The translations under genes and the position numbers were made by a program. From an uncultured bacterium (lineage in GTDB: Bacteria; Myxococcota_A; Bradymonadia; UBA7976; VGTA01), in the NCBI GenBank assembly GCA_943788935.1, contig CALSSE010000024.1, positions 1-64,000 of the forward strand: a stretch of DNA of 64,000 nt. The letters run 5' to 3'. Within the stretch, counting starts at the first letter, position 1, and each line of letters starts with the position of its first letter. Of the stretch, positions 1 through 8,972 are shown one piece after another. The notes below the pieces were generated by a model. That model searched no databases. It was not told the origin of the DNA and saw only the letters and a program-made list of their open reading frames with translations.

Positions 1-342
1 CCAAATGTCTGCTCTGATACCGATGCGGACACCTGTGACGATTGTGTCAACGGTACCTTTGATCCCGCCAATGATGGTGCCGACTTCGAAGGCGATGGCC
101 TCTGTGATGCCGGTGACCCTGATGATGACAATGATGGCTCATTGGACGCCGATGACAGCGATGATAACGACCCGAATGTCTGCTCTGACACTGATGCCGA
201 TACCTGTGACGACTGTGTCAATGGTACCTTTGATCCAGCCAATGATGGCGCTGATTTCGAAGGTGATGGCCTTTGTGACCTTGGAGACAACGATGACGAC
301 AATGACAATCTGACCGATAATGTTGAAGATATTAATGGTAAT
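1..342 (+). repeat. Two 171-bp tandem units (57 residues each) in the TSP3-like gene
   Basis: The segment beginning AATGTCTGCTCTGA at base 4 recurs at base 175. The encoded units are nearly identical but differ at many third codon positions, and the second diverges towards its end. More diverged copies follow near 643 and 820. The array probably continues upstream of the window. Confidence 0.8.
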
Positions 343-2367
343 CAAGCCGTTGATCCTGGTGAGACTGATCCAAAGAATGCAGATACTGACAATGATAATA
401 TCCAAGATGATATTGATAACTGTCCGATCATCGCTAACGCTGATCAAGCTGACCTCAACGGTGATCAAATCGGTGATGTCTGTGGTGATATCGATCTCGA
501 TGGAGTGAGTGATGACGTCGACAACTGCATCAATGTCAACAACCCAGTCCAAGAGGATAACGATGGCGTTGATGGTGGAGACGCCTGTGATGATGATGAT
601 GATAACGATGGGGTGAACGACGTTGATGACAATGACGCCTTTGACCCCAACATCTGTCGTGACACCGATAATGACACTTGTGATGACTGCGCTGTCGAAG
701 GGTTTGATAACCCCAACAATGACGGCCCGGACTTTGATAGTGATGGCGCGTGTGACGCCGGAGACAATGATGATGACAATGATGGGTCCATCGACGCTGA
801 CGACAGTGATGACTTTGATTCTACTGTCTGCTCAGATACTGATAACGACCAGTGTGATGACTGCTCAGGCGGATCCTTCAACCCCGCTCAAGATGGAGTC
901 GACACAGACGGTGATGGCATCTGTGATATCGGAGACCTCTGTGTAGATGTCGCCGATCCAGCACAGCTCGACACCGATGCTGATGGCGAAGGAGATGAGT
1001 GTGATTGCGGTGATGGAGTGATCGCCGGAATAGAGGAGTGCGACAGTAACGGCGTAGATGCCGCTAACTGTGACTTCGACTGCACCTTCGTCAACTGTGG
1101 TGATGGGCATACGAACGCTGCTGCCGGGGAGACTTGCGATGATGGAAATCAAAATGACGATGACGCTTGTGTTGAGCTGAACGGTGTATGTACCGACTCT
1201 ACGTGTGGCGATGGCTTTATCCAAGCGGGCGTTGAAGTCTGTGATGACGGTAACCAAGATAACACTGATGACTGCCCTGATGGTGTCGGTGGTACCTGCC
1301 AAGACTCATTCTGTGGAGATGGCTTCGTCAACGCTTTGACAGAGATGTGTGATGACGCTAACGATATCAACGATGACCTCTGCACCAATGTCTGTGAAGT
1401 CCCCGCCTGTGGTGATGGGATCCTCCAAGGCGGTGAGGCCTGTGACGACGGTAATCTCATGAACGGTGATGGCTGTGACATCTCCTGTAATGAGAGCGAT
1501 GACATCTTATGGATAGACATCGCTGCCGGCGTCTATGAACGGGGAATCAACAGTGATACCCTAGCGAGACCGGTCAAGAACGTTACCATCGGAGATTTCC
1601 AGATCATGCGTACTGAGGTCACGGTCAAGCAATACCGAGAGTGTGTAGATGCCGGAGAGTGTTCAATGCCTGGCACTGGAAGTTTCTGTAACTACCTCCT
1701 CCCTGGTAGAGATTGGCACCCTGTTAACTGTGTCTCTCAGACTCAAGCGAAAGAATTCGCTGCTTATATGGACACTCTCGACCCGGCTGTCCATATTCGC
1801 CTCCCCTCAGAGGCGGAATGGGAGTATGTTGCACGTGGTTTAGGGGCTGAGAGTCTATTCCCTTGGGGAGATGATGCTGCTACCTGTGAATATGCTCATC
1901 TACGTGAGGGTGGTGTTGGTTGTGCGACTGCCACGACCGCTAAAGTCTGCCGTACCTCTACCACGAACACTCCTCGCCAGATCACGCCTCCCAATGGCGA
2001 TACAGCGCAGGGGATCTGTGATATGGCAGGAAACCTCAGCGAGTGGACATTAGATGTATTTAGTACCAACTACTCTAATTCATTCACCGACGCTCGTCCG
2101 TTCCCTGGCTTCACCCAGCTCGGGACGCTCCCTCGTATCTCTAACATGCGCATCATAAGAGGTGGTTCATGGACTCAAAGCGCTAGTTCCCTCACCGTTA
2201 CCAAGCGCCAGCGAGCCTCTTACTCTATTGGATCACCAAATAACGGAATCCGCCTCGTCGCTAGCCTGTGTGGCAATGGGATCATTGAAGGCAACGAGAT
2301 CTGCGATGATGGTAACTCCGATTACTTCGATGGCTGTAACTTCCTCTGCCAAGAGACCGATCTCTAG
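1..2367 (+). CDS. Partial secreted/surface protein: Asp-rich TSP3-like repeats, DUF4215-type Cys repeats and an FGE-sulfatase-like domain
   Basis: The frame is open from the first base, so the 5' end lies outside the window; 788 residues are visible. Residues 1-330 are Asp/Asn-rich with DxDxDG-type loops resembling calcium-binding thrombospondin type 3 repeats. They begin with two near-identical 57-residue units containing VCSDTDADTCDDC. Residues about 335-500 hold four or five CGDG...E.CDDGN units (DUF4215 type). Residues about 503-755 resemble the FGE-sulfatase/C-type-lectin-like fold (LPSEAEWEYVARG, GNLSEW, IIRGGSW). One more CGNGIIEGNEICDDGN unit closes the protein. The RGGSW region has no cysteines, so formylglycine-generating activity is unlikely and a binding role is inferred. 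A calcium-stiffened cell-surface or secreted protein is probable. The missing N-terminus presumably carries the signal peptide. Confidence 0.85.
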   Translation, partial: PNVCSDTDADTCDDCVNGTFDPANDGADFEGDGLCDAGDPDDDNDGSLDADDSDDNDPNVCSDTDADTCDDCVNGTFDPANDGADFEGDGLCDLGDNDDDNDNLTDNVEDINGNQAVDPGETDPKNADTDNDNIQDDIDNCPIIANADQADLNGDQIGDVCGDIDLDGVSDDVDNCINVNNPVQEDNDGVDGGDACDDDDDNDGVNDVDDNDAFDPNICRDTDNDTCDDCAVEGFDNPNNDGPDFDSDGACDAGDNDDDNDGSIDADDSDDFDSTVCSDTDNDQCDDCSGGSFNPAQDGVDTDGDGICDIGDLCVDVADPAQLDTDADGEGDECDCGDGVIAGIEECDSNGVDAANCDFDCTFVNCGDGHTNAAAGETCDDGNQNDDDACVELNGVCTDSTCGDGFIQAGVEVCDDGNQDNTDDCPDGVGGTCQDSFCGDGFVNALTEMCDDANDINDDLCTNVCEVPACGDGILQGGEACDDGNLMNGDGCDISCNESDDILWIDIAAGVYERGINSDTLARPVKNVTIGDFQIMRTEVTVKQYRECVDAGECSMPGTGSFCNYLLPGRDWHPVNCVSQTQAKEFAAYMDTLDPAVHIRLPSEAEWEYVARGLGAESLFPWGDDAATCEYAHLREGGVGCATATTAKVCRTSTTNTPRQITPPNGDTAQGICDMAGNLSEWTLDVFSTNYSNSFTDARPFPGFTQLGTLPRISNMRIIRGGSWTQSASSLTVTKRQRASYSIGSPNNGIRLVASLCGNGIIEGNEICDDGNSDYFDGCNFLCQETDL

Positions 2368-2404
2368 TGATCGTCGAGGGAGAAGCGCGATCACAGCGTA
2401 AGCT
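2367..2404 (+). terminator. Hairpin just after the stop codon; possible weak terminator
   Basis: GTGATCG (2367-2373) and CGATCAC (2398-2404) form a perfect 7-bp stem with a 24-nt loop immediately after the TAG stop. There is no T tract, so this may be only an mRNA 3'-end structure. Confidence 0.25.
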
Positions 2405-2472
2405 CCCTCGGTCCTAAAGATGCCTACCGAACTCCACAAGGGTTTAACGATCGATTGATGGACGCGCTGACG

Positions 2473-2501
2473 TTGATTTTCTTGTGCTCACAAGGTATGA
2501 G
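2473..2501 (+). promoter_or_regulatory. Candidate sigma-70 promoter with a palindrome in its spacer
   Basis: TTGATT (2473-2478) and TATGAG (2496-2501) are separated by exactly 17 nt. The spacer contains the perfect inverted repeat CTTGTG-CT-CACAAG (2481-2494), which is placed where a repressor operator would act. Transcription would start near 2508, about 30-40 nt before the coiled-coil gene. Confidence 0.4.
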
Positions 2502-2536
2502 TAATCGCTAGAGAGTCATCCGTTCACCTATCTATA

Positions 2537-3232
2537 TTGGGGTCACCTGTGCCAGGCTATATCTACCAAGATGCATACACCGTATGGCGGGCTCTTAAGA
2601 CGATTGTAGAGTCTATGTCACTGCAACAGGCAAAGACCTTACGCTTTGATCTCGACCAACATCCTCAGCACCCTCTGAGGGATGATGAGCGACGTCTCAT
2701 CGCCCAGCTGAGCGTTGATAAGTTGATCATTATGACCAACATTCAGAGCAGTTTAGATAAATACTTCGCCGAGCTTATTCATCGAGATGAGTTGAGCCAG
2801 CAGCTCAAGGCGAGTAACGCTCGACTTAAGACCTTAGAGCTTCGCGCTCGCAACTTAGATCAAGAGCTCTCTAAAAGCGGTCTCTTTCGCGGAAAAAAAA
2901 ATACCACGTTGAAAAAACAACGAGACCAAGTGAGCACTCATCTTACTCAAGTCCATGGTGAGATCAGTGGACTACAGACCCGACTTCATAGCATTGAGCA
3001 ACAACGAAGAGCCCTCGGAGAGCGTATTAGCACCGAAGATGAGCTACAGCGAGCTCGATGGGTCTCTATTGAAGGAGATGCCTTAAATGGAATCGTGCTC
3101 TCCCTTACCGAGCAAGGGATGTTTCTCCTCAACTATTTATCAGATATGAGCCCCGATATTCTTAGGGGGAAGACTCTTCCTCAAGTGTTAGTGTATGGAT
3201 TCGCATGGTCGATGGCGAACCAAAATCTATAA
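2537..3232 (+). CDS. Hypothetical coiled-coil protein
   Basis: This is a 231-residue soluble protein that I do not recognise. There is no signal peptide or membrane segment. Residues about 85-175 are charged and helical with Leu heptads (SQQLKASNARLKTLELRARNLDQEL and onward), predicting a coiled coil. The flanking parts look globular. The longest frame starts at TTG 2537, but GTG at 2549 (VPGYIYQDAY...) is equally plausible because neither start has a strong Shine-Dalgarno site. It lies alone behind its own candidate promoter and ahead of an AarF-type kinase gene that has a separate promoter. A cytoplasmic structural or regulatory role is possible but not shown. Confidence 0.65.
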   Translation: MGSPVPGYIYQDAYTVWRALKTIVESMSLQQAKTLRFDLDQHPQHPLRDDERRLIAQLSVDKLIIMTNIQSSLDKYFAELIHRDELSQQLKASNARLKTLELRARNLDQELSKSGLFRGKKNTTLKKQRDQVSTHLTQVHGEISGLQTRLHSIEQQRRALGERISTEDELQRARWVSIEGDALNGIVLSLTEQGMFLLNYLSDMSPDILRGKTLPQVLVYGFAWSMANQNL

Positions 3233-3251
3233 TCTCTTTCTCAGTTTAACT

Positions 3252-3280
3252 TTAACAGGCGTCCGTGATATTTCTATACT
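3252..3280 (+). promoter_or_regulatory. Strong sigma-70-type promoter for the AarF-type kinase
   Basis: TTAACA (3252-3257) and TATACT (3275-3280) each match consensus at five of six positions, with an optimal 17-nt spacer. The predicted start near 3287 gives a leader of about 65 nt before ATG 3352. Confidence 0.6.
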
Positions 3281-3351
3281 GAGAAGCGACTTTTCCCTTC
3301 ACTAAGTGTCTAAGATCAGTAAGAAGCGTGTTTGAATCTTAGGAGAAGCTC

Positions 3352-4707
3352 ATGAGCTCTAGAGAATCTGCCCATTGGTCTGATGTTGAAGCTCAAGAGG
3401 TTGAGACAGGACGGTTTAAACGCGCTTGGCGACTTGGTAAGCTGGGCGCTAAAATGACCGGATCACTGATAAAAGACCATATGAAGAATAAGGTATTTAA
3501 GGCAGAAGCGTCTGAAACCTCTGCTTTGCAAAGCGCTGCTCTCCGTAACGCGCAGGAGATGGTCGAGGTGATGGGACAACTTAAGGGGGCAGCGATGAAG
3601 CTCGGTCAGATGCTCAGCGCTGATCCTGAACTGATCGATCCTCAGTTCGCAGAGGCGCTCTCCGTTCTTCAACGACAAGCCCCGCCAATGCCCTATCAAC
3701 AGCTCAAATCGGCCATAGAGGTTGAGCTGCAGAGTTCGCTCTATGATGTCTTTGATTACTTTGACCCTAAGCCTCTAGGGGCAGCCTCTATTGGTCAAGT
3801 CCATCATGCGATCTTGAAGTCAGGCGAAGAGGTCGCGGTCAAGATCCAATACCCCGGGATACGAGATTCGTTGGCGAGTGATCTCTCAAATATAGAACGT
3901 TTCTTCTTAATCGGTAGGACGCTCTTACCCAAAGAGCGCGCTAAAGAGTTTATCGCAGAGCTGAAAGAAGCCTTTGAGCAGGAGGCAGATTATGAAGCAG
4001 AGGCCGCTAAACTTAGAGAGTTCAATGAGCACTTTCGGGAGTGGCCCAAAGTCAGGATACCCAAGCCACACTTAGAGCTCTGTACTCCCAATTTACTCAT
4101 CATGGAATTCATCGATGGATCACCGCTCACTCAAGTGATCAATGATCAGCTCTCAAAGGCAGAACGGGACCAAGTGATGGAGCTCTTCATCAAGGTCTTT
4201 ATCTATATGTTCCATGACCTACATCGTCTCCATGCCGACCCGCATCCCGGCAATTTTATGCTCGACAATGAGGGGCGGCTCGTCCTACTCGATTTTGGCT
4301 GTGTCAGAAGTTTTCAACCTCAGCTCGCTGACGAGGTCTTAGAGTTACTCCCTGCCTTTTGGAGCGGTGATCCTCAGCGTCAGCTTGACGCTCTCTTAAG
4401 ACTTGGTTTCGGTAAACCCAATGCCCCTTTGCCTCGACTAGAGTCGATCGCCCGTCATCAAACGCTCGTTCTCGCTCCCATGGCGGAGAGCGCACCCTTC
4501 AGCTTCTTTGATTGGCGTGTCTCAGATGATCTACGGGCCTTACTCACGTCCGATCTCAATTTCATGAACTTAATTCCCCCCGCCGAGCTGCTCCTCTACC
4601 TTCGAGTCATCTCAGGGATCAAGGGGACCCTCACTCAGATCGATGCCTCTTGCAACATTAGGGCGCTCGCTGAAGAGGCGTGTCTTCGCAGAGGTCTCTT
4701 AAGTTAG
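3352..4707 (+). CDS. ABC1/AarF/UbiB-family atypical kinase (first of two)
   Basis: This 451-residue protein has the ABC1-family signatures in order: the KxGQ motif (KLGQ, 83-86), the Ala-rich loop (PLGAASIGQV, 141-150), the VAVK lysine (164), the catalytic-loop equivalent HADPHPGNF (about 294) and LLDFG (about 311). The ABC1 family supports ubiquinone or other lipid metabolism at membranes, and several members are ATPases rather than protein kinases. No transmembrane segments are obvious, unlike the second family member at 56244-58007, so this copy is likely soluble or peripheral. ATG 3352 has a good ribosome site (TAGGAGAAG). The substrate is unknown. Monocistronic transcription is inferred from its own promoter and the convergent neighbour. 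Confidence 0.88.
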   Translation: MSSRESAHWSDVEAQEVETGRFKRAWRLGKLGAKMTGSLIKDHMKNKVFKAEASETSALQSAALRNAQEMVEVMGQLKGAAMKLGQMLSADPELIDPQFAEALSVLQRQAPPMPYQQLKSAIEVELQSSLYDVFDYFDPKPLGAASIGQVHHAILKSGEEVAVKIQYPGIRDSLASDLSNIERFFLIGRTLLPKERAKEFIAELKEAFEQEADYEAEAAKLREFNEHFREWPKVRIPKPHLELCTPNLLIMEFIDGSPLTQVINDQLSKAERDQVMELFIKVFIYMFHDLHRLHADPHPGNFMLDNEGRLVLLDFGCVRSFQPQLADEVLELLPAFWSGDPQRQLDALLRLGFGKPNAPLPRLESIARHQTLVLAPMAESAPFSFFDWRVSDDLRALLTSDLNFMNLIPPAELLLYLRVISGIKGTLTQIDASCNIRALAEEACLRRGLLS

Positions 4708-4727
4708 GAGATCTGTGAGATGATCTC
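4708..4727. terminator. Hairpin between convergent genes; possible bidirectional terminator
   Basis: GAGATC (4708-4713) pairs with GATCTC (4722-4727) across an 8-nt loop in the 32-bp gap between convergent genes. It begins directly after the AarF stop codon. No T tract follows, so support is structural only. Confidence 0.35.
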
Positions 4728-4739
4728 AGACGTTGTAGT

Positions 4740-6944
4740 CTACACATTGATGCCTGTACCTCGACGTTCTCCTCGTCTTCTATTAATCCATAGTAGATAG
4801 AGAGCCATGGAGATGCATAGAGGCAAGGCGATGAGGGTTGGAGTCTCTCGATACTCTAGGTTTACAGTATGATGACCCCGAGGGAGTCTTATCCCCTGAA
4901 AGAGATAATTCATCCGCTCCGTAGACAGCCACTCCTCTCCATTCACTTGAACACGCCACCAAGGAGAGTAGGCCTCGTTAATCACCAATATCCCCGGCTC
5001 AGGAGAGTCTAAAGTTAAGAGAATAGAGCCCCACTCCGATCTGATCACATTCGCCGTTGCCCCCTTCATCCCCGAGTCTTTAACGATCTTAAGCGACTCT
5101 TGTTCATCATTCATTTCACTAAAGGCGATCAGAGCATCTCCAGGAGACCGACGCTTCATCTCTCCTAAGACCTGTTGAGCATTAGGCGACCTGAGCTCAT
5201 GTGATGTCCAATAAGCATAAGGGACAGAATGTTGGAGGCGCTCAAACCTGGCTCTTCTGCGCTTAAAGAGCTGTTGAACACCACCCCATGCGTATAAATG
5301 TTTACTCTTCTCGCTATGTCTCCGGTACATCGCCCAACGCTGACCGACCATGGTGCTATATCGGCCGAGAAGGTCGGGCTTAAGAACCCGAGACGCGGGT
5401 CTCCAACGTAAGTGCCCCTCGTCAGCGAAGCGATGATGACCTGTGAGCTGAACGAGATGATCCCTTCTCGGTCTAGGGACAGGTTGAGAGATCTTCACTA
5501 AATCTTGCTGCTGGCAGCCTATGTCAATAAGACTTAGGAGACATAACCCTGCCCAGACAGAGTTCAAAGTTAAGCGTTTCATCCTCCACAGCGCTGTCAT
5601 CACTATGCACAAGACTGCGCTCAGCCCGGTAAGAGACCGAAAATCTCCCGTCTCCCATATACCATATAAATAGATCAGAGTGAGGATGACGCTGAGAGTC
5701 AGAGATACCCGAAAGATCGATGATCTGAACAGCATCTTTTGTTCAATCTTGGACTCTTCCCTAGAGCTCAATCTCCGCTCCTCCTCCTCTAAGGAGAGTC
5801 CACATTTGAGAGCGAGGATCGCCAAGGAGAAAGTGGTTAAGAAAGCATATTGCTCAGCAATTCGCCACAGATTGAAGGTGGGTATATACTCCACAAAGAA
5901 CCTTAAGATCGGAGTATGCTGACCGCACGCCCACAGCGCAGAGACCAAGAGTGCTCCTCCCCAAAAGAGGCGATCTCCTCTCTCGCGGGACCTCATCCAT
6001 AAGCCAGAAATGGCGAGAACAAAGATCACTAAACCACAGTACATGAGTGCATAGCTCTCACTGTGAACCAAACGAGGCGAGACCATATCTAGTATATCGA
6101 TCGGACGAAATCGACTAGAGATCAGTTGGGCTATATTTAAACCCTTCCGCTCGCTCTCCCCTATAATCTGAAGAGTACTCATCAACCCGGGTCCACATAA
6201 CACCAAAGTATAAACCACCGACTGTACAAGTGAGCGACCAAGCCTCTTCATATAGATGCTCTTCTCAGTGCTTAACTCAGAGCGAATATGTACACAGACT
6301 CTATAGAGAGACCAAGAGATGACCAACAGTAATGCTCTCGCCATATTGGGAGGGTAGCCTGCATAAAAAGCGAGCGTACAAGTGACTGCGAGTATCGAGG
6401 CCGCTTGGCGACCAGGCTTCTCAATCAGCTTCTCTACTGCCATCACCAACCAAGGTAACCAGACCATTGTCCAGATACCGGCGTTATCTTTAGATTTAAG
6501 GAGACGCCCCGACAGCGTATAGCCTAAAGAGAAGAGGAGTGACAAGCGGGTAGAGGCGCCCCATCGTTTAGCGAGCAGCTGACAGCCATAGGCTGAAATC
6601 CAATAATGACAGAGACTCCTCATGACCGCTAACCCTGGACCACTTCCAAAAATTAGACCGGTCGCATAAATCAACCAATTAACCGGATAAAGCACGGCTG
6701 TCTGAGGGTCAGCTAAGAAGGGATATCCTCCTCGTTCTAGATGGTTCCAAAATGGAAAATAGCCCTCGGATAGGGCTTGAATAGCATAGCTCAGATCACC
6801 CCAAGATTCTCTCATCGCGTCCCAACCAAGAGTATGACCTTTGAGCCACATCGGGGCGTGGATGACGATCACGCAGAGCACAACAAAGAGAGAGTGACTC
6901 GGCGCTATTAATCGATGACTTCTTTTCAAAAGTCCTCCTCTCAT
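4740..6944 (-). CDS. YfhO-like polytopic membrane protein (GT-C-type, putative)
   Basis: This 734-residue integral membrane protein has roughly ten or more hydrophobic helices. The N-terminal part resembles the bacterial YfhO family of putative GT-C glycosyltransferases: GWDAMRESWGDL, then PFWNHLERGGYPFLADPQTAVLYPVNWL. The second pattern is the usual 'sweet spot' of YfhO proteins. The C-terminal 200 residues are extracytoplasmic (PGILVINEAYSPWWRVQVNG), and this ending also fits YfhO. The likely role is transfer of a sugar or another group to a lipid or surface polymer from a lipid-linked donor; the substrate is unknown. It is the last gene of the 11395-to-4740 operon, 63 bp after another polytopic membrane protein. 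Confidence 0.75.
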   Translation of the reverse strand: MRGGLLKRSHRLIAPSHSLFVVLCVIVIHAPMWLKGHTLGWDAMRESWGDLSYAIQALSEGYFPFWNHLERGGYPFLADPQTAVLYPVNWLIYATGLIFGSGPGLAVMRSLCHYWISAYGCQLLAKRWGASTRLSLLFSLGYTLSGRLLKSKDNAGIWTMVWLPWLVMAVEKLIEKPGRQAASILAVTCTLAFYAGYPPNMARALLLVISWSLYRVCVHIRSELSTEKSIYMKRLGRSLVQSVVYTLVLCGPGLMSTLQIIGESERKGLNIAQLISSRFRPIDILDMVSPRLVHSESYALMYCGLVIFVLAISGLWMRSRERGDRLFWGGALLVSALWACGQHTPILRFFVEYIPTFNLWRIAEQYAFLTTFSLAILALKCGLSLEEEERRLSSREESKIEQKMLFRSSIFRVSLTLSVILTLIYLYGIWETGDFRSLTGLSAVLCIVMTALWRMKRLTLNSVWAGLCLLSLIDIGCQQQDLVKISQPVPRPRRDHLVQLTGHHRFADEGHLRWRPASRVLKPDLLGRYSTMVGQRWAMYRRHSEKSKHLYAWGGVQQLFKRRRARFERLQHSVPYAYWTSHELRSPNAQQVLGEMKRRSPGDALIAFSEMNDEQESLKIVKDSGMKGATANVIRSEWGSILLTLDSPEPGILVINEAYSPWWRVQVNGEEWLSTERMNYLFQGIRLPRGHHTVNLEYRETPTLIALPLCISMALYLLWINRRRGERRGTGINV

Positions 6945-7007
6945 GTCAGCTCATCGTTCGACGCTAAACATAGATGACGAGAGGTGTACATACGCTACTC
7001 ATGTGTT

Positions 7008-8972
7008 TTAGTCGTCTTTATCGGCGTCATCTTTATCAGAGTCTTCTTTATCGGAGTCCTCTTTATCGGCGTCCTCTTTATCGGCGTCCTCTTTATCAGA
7101 GTCCTCTTTATCGGCGTCCTCTTTATCAGAGTCTTCTTTATCGGAGTCCTCTTTATCAGAGTCCTCTTTATCAGAGTCCTCTTTATCGGCGTCCTCTTTA
7201 TCAGAGTCCTCTTTATCAGAGTCTTCAAATCTATCTTCACCGGTGAGCTCTGGCTCAACCTTTAAGCCCGTCGGTGGATAGACTGAAGGGGCCAATAGCG
7301 GTAATTTTACTCCCTCATCATTCTCTCCCTCATCATCCTCTCCCTTATCATCTTGATTGAGTAGGTCTCTTGGGTCATCTACCTCATCTTCTGGCGGCTT
7401 CATTACCTGAGAGTTATGATTAGGGCCCTTAGATAGCACGCCCTCTTTCACGTAAACAAAGAAGTGAGATCGATCTAACCAACGATAATCGCTCGCCGGT
7501 AGATGATGGAACTCTTCTTCTAATAGCCTCTTCAAACCCACATTAATAATGGCAAACTCACGCTCACTCTCGGAGAGTACGACGACATCTATGAGCTCAC
7601 TCTTTAAGAGAGTATGAACATCTCTCAGTTTAAAGCGATCCTCTCGATTGACTCGTGGGGGTAACAAGGCAGACCCTTCAAGTCTTGTCATCGCATAAAG
7701 CGGATGAGCCTCAGCACCCATCACCCACATTTTTTGAAGCTCGACTGTTTCGTTGAAAAAGTCTGCGAGCTCGATTTGCTCTCGCTGAAGCGATGACAGA
7801 TCTTCAATACGTCGCTCTCTAAAGTCTTCACTGACTCTAGCGATGCTGGGCGTGAGAATGAGGACAAAGATCAAGAGACTGATTGAGCGCTTAAATAGAG
7901 GCTTAAAGGGGAGTAATAGGAAAGTCCCCAAGGGTGACCAAGGGTGTATTGACACCCAAAGGAGAGGAGGAAGAACACACCACCAGCCAATAAATGGGCT
8001 CAATAAGAGAGCGACAAATAACAAGGCTCCTAAGCCGATTCCTCGCCGACTCCACGTTACCCGATGAGTATGAGCGCTCATAAAGGTGAGTCCGCTCATG
8101 ATCACTAAAGGGGTGAAAATATCATACGCTTGACGTAATGGGGAAATCACCTCTACTGACCGAGAAATATGAATCCATAGATCAAGAGATAAATACTGAT
8201 CTATAGTCAGCGGAGGGTGTGACAACTGTCCTCGGAATAACCAAGGGGTCATACCAAGAGCAAAGCCAAACAGGGCAGTGAGGGGGGGGAGGACCAGTAT
8301 TGCTTTCCATAAAGACTCTCCCTCTTGTCGAGGTCGAGGCCAAAAACTCAATAACCAATACACAACAGCTATAGGTAGGAACAGAGGAGAAGCCGCCACT
8401 GCGACAGAGAGACTCAAGCCACAAAACCCCGCCCTGATACTTGAGCTGGGATCACGCCAGGATGCGGTTAGCCCTACAGAAGTCCAAGTAAAGATCAGAA
8501 GAAACCACAAGCCATCGACAGCATAATGAGAGACTAGACCGAGTGATACCGAAGCCAATAGAGCAGCGGTAAAGACTGCCCGCCATCGCTCATAGAGCAA
8601 AGAAGTTCCCCAAATAAGTCCAAGCATACACAAGCAAAGTAAGAGATGAATCTGCATTTGTTCAGGGAGAACAAGCGACTCGGGGAGCATCTCTTTTATT
8701 CTCTCTGAGACCGCTAATGTCTGAGAAATCAGAGGCCCCACGATAGGATCGGCGAATCCTTCAGGGAGAGAGAGTCCACGTCTAAAGAGAGCTGCGCGGA
8801 GCTCTTCAAGTCCAAGCCACGCCGATGGAGGGGGCGCTGGGCTGATCCCGCTGAGCTGTCCACCCCTGATGAAGTATGTATAGATACTCGAGGGGATGAA
8901 TATAATCACTCCCAAACAGAAAAAGTAGAGCGTGCTGATCGCCTTATTTGGTGTAGATATACTCTTATTCAC
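7008..8972 (-). CDS. Polytopic membrane protein with a 14-unit acidic/Lys C-terminal repeat tail
   Basis: This 654-residue protein has many hydrophobic helices in residues 10-390 and a globular region at about 395-510. A hydrophilic tail follows, ending in fourteen DK-centred pentapeptides (SDKED/ADKED). The topology (long first loop, about ten helices, C-terminal domain) resembles GT-C-type glycosyltransferases, but I see no diagnostic motif, so the function is open. The start is GTG, overlapping the upstream flavoprotein stop as GTGA, which suggests translational coupling. The repeat tail is encoded by a 15-bp minisatellite and could vary in length between strains. Confidence 0.7.
   Translation of the reverse strand: MNKSISTPNKAISTLYFFCLGVIIFIPSSIYTYFIRGGQLSGISPAPPPSAWLGLEELRAALFRRGLSLPEGFADPIVGPLISQTLAVSERIKEMLPESLVLPEQMQIHLLLCLCMLGLIWGTSLLYERWRAVFTAALLASVSLGLVSHYAVDGLWFLLIFTWTSVGLTASWRDPSSSIRAGFCGLSLSVAVAASPLFLPIAVVYWLLSFWPRPRQEGESLWKAILVLPPLTALFGFALGMTPWLFRGQLSHPPLTIDQYLSLDLWIHISRSVEVISPLRQAYDIFTPLVIMSGLTFMSAHTHRVTWSRRGIGLGALLFVALLLSPFIGWWCVLPPLLWVSIHPWSPLGTFLLLPFKPLFKRSISLLIFVLILTPSIARVSEDFRERRIEDLSSLQREQIELADFFNETVELQKMWVMGAEAHPLYAMTRLEGSALLPPRVNREDRFKLRDVHTLLKSELIDVVVLSESEREFAIINVGLKRLLEEEFHHLPASDYRWLDRSHFFVYVKEGVLSKGPNHNSQVMKPPEDEVDDPRDLLNQDDKGEDDEGENDEGVKLPLLAPSVYPPTGLKVEPELTGEDRFEDSDKEDSDKEDADKEDSDKEDSDKEDSDKEDSDKEDADKEDSDKEDADKEDADKEDSDKEDSDKDDADKDD
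7011..7220 (-). repeat. 15-bp minisatellite, 14 units, encoding [SA]DKED
   Basis: On the + strand the unit is GTCCTCTTTATCGGC or a close variant, repeated 14 times up to the stop codon of the membrane protein. The unit length is a multiple of three and is open in other frames, which creates spurious overlapping reading frames here. Confidence 0.95.

Noticed and set aside
139..552. Antisense frame in the Asp-repeat gene
   Set aside because: Complement of GAT/GAC-rich codons gives a Val/Ile-rich frame by composition; the plus-strand frame has recognisable domains.
6974..7265. Open frames on both strands over the 15-bp repeat
   Set aside because: Shadow frames of the minisatellite tail of the 7008-8972 gene, with no start signals or independent content.
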